Assembly: GCA_016699405.1 (NCBI GenBank)
Contig: CP064972.1
Span: forward strand, 4,495,501-4,559,500
Reading direction: 5' to 3'
Length of the DNA: 64,000 bases
Origin: Holophagales bacterium
GTDB lineage: Bacteria; Acidobacteriota; Thermoanaerobaculia; Multivoradales; JAGPDF01
Translations under genes and position numbers: made by a program
Part shown: positions 61,700-64,000 of the stretch, piece after piece
Numbering within the stretch: the first letter of the stretch is position 1
Layout of the letters: the number at the start of each line of letters is the position of its first letter
Notes under the pieces: model-generated
The model's input: the letters and a program-made list of their open reading frames with translations, nothing else
The model's database searches: none
Told to the model about the DNA's origin: nothing

Positions 61700-62299
61700 T
61701 CAGTCGACCGAGAACCCGGTCAGCTCGACGGGGAGAACCGCGACGTCGACGGCGATCATCAGGTTGTCCGTCCCGTTCGTCTGGCCGGACCAGCTCGCCC
61801 CGGCATTGCTGCTGAAGGCCCGGCGATTCGGTATCGCACCGGCGCCCGCGAGGTTGCCGAGGTTGGTGGTCTGGGTCCACAGCGCGGTGTTGATGTCGCT
61901 CGGCTGGAGGACGATCCAGTAGGTCGTGTTCGCCGCGAGGTTGATCGTGCCGATGGCCGGCAGTACCTGCACCCCGACGACCGCCGTCACGCCGCTCGCG
62001 TCGAGCTGACCGAAGCCGGTAGCGCCGGCGACCGGCCGGTCGTTGCCGGCATCGTGGGCGTAGACCCAGACCGAGATCGTCTGCGCCGCGTTGCGCGCAC
62101 CGCGGAAGCTCACCGAGGAGAGGGTGTAGGCGTTGTTGTCCGTGGTGAAGGCCTGCGCCATCCAGAACGTGCTCTGCGGCGACGCGTTTCCCGCCGTCGT
62201 CCCGGCGAGATTCGAGACCAACGTCACGGCGTTGGCCGACGACACCGAGAGCAGAGCGCCGACCGCGATCCGGACCACTCTAGCGACGATCCGACCCAT
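61700..62299 (-). CDS. secreted choice-of-anchor R-type protein, copy B
   Basis: 199 residues, same length as the paralogue at 57115-57714, with a different signal peptide (VARVVRIAVGALLSVSSANA) but a near-identical body (STFWMAQAFTTDNNAYTL, NLAANTTYWIVLQPSD) and ending LPVELTGFSVD. AAGGAG precedes ATG 62299. It converges on the PlpD-like gene (16 bases between stops). Function unknown. Confidence 0.78.
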   Translation of the reverse strand: MGRIVARVVRIAVGALLSVSSANAVTLVSNLAGTTAGNASPQSTFWMAQAFTTDNNAYTLSSVSFRGARNAAQTISVWVYAHDAGNDRPVAGATGFGQLDASGVTAVVGVQVLPAIGTINLAANTTYWIVLQPSDINTALWTQTTNLGNLAGAGAIPNRRAFSSNAGASWSGQTNGTDNLMIAVDVAVLPVELTGFSVD

Positions 62300-62822
62300 G
62301 GAAGCTCCTTTCCAAGGCAATGCCAACGGGGACCGGACAGCTCGACCTGGTTCACTCTTCCAGGCCCGATCCTGAGCCGTCCGCATCGCGCGCGTCAACA
62401 CGGCACCGCGTCGTTGCCCTCCCTCGAGGACGGCGTCCCTTGTCGGTTCGAGCCGCACCTCGAGCCGATGCAGCACCGTCAACGGCCGGATCGGTCCACC
62501 GGCCTCGCCGCGCACGTCGAGGTCACACGGGAAGCCGGCGGCGACTCCTCGCCGCTCTCCTCGGCACACCTCGCCAAGGGCTAGCTTCGCCCGGCATGGG
62601 TTCGACCCTTCGGGCACTGCGGCGCCCGCCGTGTTGCACGGACCGTGAAGTCCGCTGGGTGACACGTCTCGGCGCCCCGGCGCGCGGAGACACCCCACCC
62701 AGGTCCCTCGCGTCGCTCGGGACGACGAGGTTTGACTGGTTGGGAAGGGGGCTCGTCGACCGGCCGACGTGGCCGGGGCGCTTCGTGGTGCGCCCCGGCG
62801 GACCGGCGGCCGGCCTTCGCTC
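62300..62822. other. gene-poor intergenic region
   Basis: 523 bases between two minus-strand genes. Open frames here have unnatural composition and no start signal. The GGGTTCGACCC motif near 62588 looks like a T-arm but no complete tRNA surrounds it. Nothing else is supported. Confidence 0.4.
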
Positions 62823-64000
62823 TCAGCCCCAGGAGGCTTCGGGATCGCTGAGGTAGGCGTGGATGCCGGCAGCGGCCTTGCGGCCGGCGCCCATGGCGAG
62901 GATCACCGTCGCGGCGCCGGTGACGATGTCGCCGCCGGCGAAGACGCCGGGCTTGCTGGTGCGCAGGGTCTCCGGGTCGGCGGTGATGTAGCCCTTGCGC
63001 GTCGTCGCGAGGTCGGGCGTCGTCGACTGCACGATCGGATTGGCCGTGGTCCCCACCGCGATGATCGCCACCGAGAGCGGCAGGTCGAACTCCGAGCCGG
63101 GGATCGGCACCGGGCTGCGGCGACCGGAATCGTCCGGCTCGCCGAGCTCCATGCGCTGGCAGCGCGCGGCGACCAGGTTGCCCTTCTCGTCGCCGAGGAA
63201 CTCGACCGGGTTGACCAGGAACTGGAACTCCACCCCCTCCTGCTCGGCGTGGTGGATCTCCTCGGCGCGCCCGGGCATCTCCTTCTGCGAGCGGCGGTAG
63301 AGCATGTAGCCATGCTTGGCGCCGAGCCGCAGCGCGGTACGGATCGAGTCGAGCGCCGTGTTGCCACCGCCCACCACCGCCACGTCCTTGCCGCGGCAGT
63401 CGTAGAGCGGCTCGTCGGCCTCGGGGAACTTGTAGGCCTTCATCAGGTTGACGCGGGTGAGGAACTCGTTGGCCGAGTAGACGCCGTTCAGGTGCTCGCC
63501 CGGCACGCCGAGGAAACGCGGCAACCCGGCGCCGGTGGCGAGGAAGATCGCGTCGTACCCCTCCTCCTGCATCAGCTCGTCGACCGTGACCGTGCGGCCG
63601 ACGACGACGTTGGTCTCGAACTGCACGCCCATGGCGCGCAGCGAGTCGACGTCCTGGCGCACGATCTCCTTCGGCAGACGGAATTCCGGAATGCCGTAGA
63701 CCAGCACGCCGCCGAGCTCGTGCAGCGCCTCGAAGACGCGCACCTCGTGGCCGCGCTGGACCAGGTCGCCGGCGCACGAGAGCCCCGCCGGGCCGCTGCC
63801 GACGATCGCCACCTTCTTGCCGGTGGGCGGCGCATTGGGCGGCAGGCCGAGCTTGCCCATCTGCCGCTCGTAGTCGGCGACGAAACGTTCGAGGTTGCCG
63901 ATCGCCAGCGGCGCTCCCCGCTTGCCGAGCAGGCAGACGCCCTCGCACTGGTCCTCCTGCGGACAGACGCGGCCGGTGATCGCCGGCAGCGCGTTGTCCT
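62823..64000 (-). CDS. gltA: GltA/NfnB-type NADPH-dependent flavoprotein, 5' end cut off
   Basis: C-terminal 392 codons of a protein whose start lies beyond the window. The N-terminal ferredoxin-like part shows RVCPQEDQCEGVC (4Fe-4S ligands); then FAD binding (VAIVGSGPAGLSCAGDL) and NAD(P)H binding (VAVVGGGNTALDSIRTALRLG), ending GGDIVTGAATVILAMGAGRKAA. It is either the small subunit of glutamate synthase or the NfnB half of an NADH-dependent ferredoxin:NADP+ oxidoreductase; the neighbouring gene beyond the edge would decide. Confidence 0.9.
   Translation of the reverse strand, partial: DNALPAITGRVCPQEDQCEGVCLLGKRGAPLAIGNLERFVADYERQMGKLGLPPNAPPTGKKVAIVGSGPAGLSCAGDLVQRGHEVRVFEALHELGGVLVYGIPEFRLPKEIVRQDVDSLRAMGVQFETNVVVGRTVTVDELMQEEGYDAIFLATGAGLPRFLGVPGEHLNGVYSANEFLTRVNLMKAYKFPEADEPLYDCRGKDVAVVGGGNTALDSIRTALRLGAKHGYMLYRRSQKEMPGRAEEIHHAEQEGVEFQFLVNPVEFLGDEKGNLVAARCQRMELGEPDDSGRRSPVPIPGSEFDLPLSVAIIAVGTTANPIVQSTTPDLATTRKGYITADPETLRTSKPGVFAGGDIVTGAATVILAMGAGRKAAAGIHAYLSDPEASWG

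Noticed and set aside
62320..62856. Plus-strand open frame after the copy B choice-of-anchor gene
   Set aside because: No ribosome-binding site, odd composition and overlap with the end of the gltA-like gene.

Overview
This window is about 70% GC by eye and densely coded, with GTG and TTG starts and many four-base ATGA gene overlaps. The genes point to a Gram-negative, respiring heterotroph: an alternative complex III, a cbb3 oxidase, a patatin/outer-membrane-barrel fusion, type IV pilin-like proteins, Tat substrates and a glyoxylate shunt. Gene content and protein style (a choice-of-anchor protein, a REC-DUF4388 fusion, a long isocitrate lyase) would fit Acidobacteriota such as Thermoanaerobaculia. 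That is a guess from gene content only; no rRNA or tRNA gene is present to settle it.

Layout. 1-4.2 kb: two serine hydrolases and a group II PLP decarboxylase. 4.3-7.2 kb: a secreted C69 dipeptidase diverging from a Tat-type glycosylasparaginase. 7.3-10.9 kb: two divergent glycosyltransferases and a large polytopic membrane protein. 10.9-14.1 kb: three overlapping pseudopilin-like genes and a GAF-GAF-PP2C phosphatase. 14.1-16.9 kb: a REP-associated tyrosine transposase (RAYT) with REP-like repeats, then a degenerate NtrC-type regulator whose coding sequence contains two in-frame repeat copies. 17-21.2 kb: PspC, two POT-family transporters, a CPBP protease and a VOC protein. 21.4-23.2 kb: a receiver-like/DUF4388/DegV fusion with an apparent +1 frameshift near its end. 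24.1-30.2 kb: a glycan-degradation run (glycosidase, sialate O-acetylesterase, PIG-L deacetylase).

31.3-47.9 kb is the centrepiece: fifteen minus-strand genes with almost no spacing, ccoNO-ccoQ-ccoP-ccoG-fixH-ccoI-ccoS-actA-actB-actC-actD-actE-actF-fixH-like-TauE/SafE-like. Together they encode a complete quinol to cytochrome c to oxygen chain plus its copper and assembly factors. The ccoS stop and actA start share bases (ATGA), so the oxidase and the alternative complex III are joined in one apparent transcription unit.

48.4-64 kb: a KirBac-type channel, a decayed alpha/beta hydrolase, a GT2 glycosyltransferase, small soluble and beta-propeller proteins, an isocitrate lyase/malate synthase pair, then a duplicated region. 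In the last, a 98-residue zinc-ribbon membrane protein and a 199-residue choice-of-anchor protein each occur twice, with a type Vd patatin autotransporter between the second pair. The window ends inside a GltA/NfnB-type flavoprotein. No CRISPR array, prophage, rRNA or tRNA was seen.
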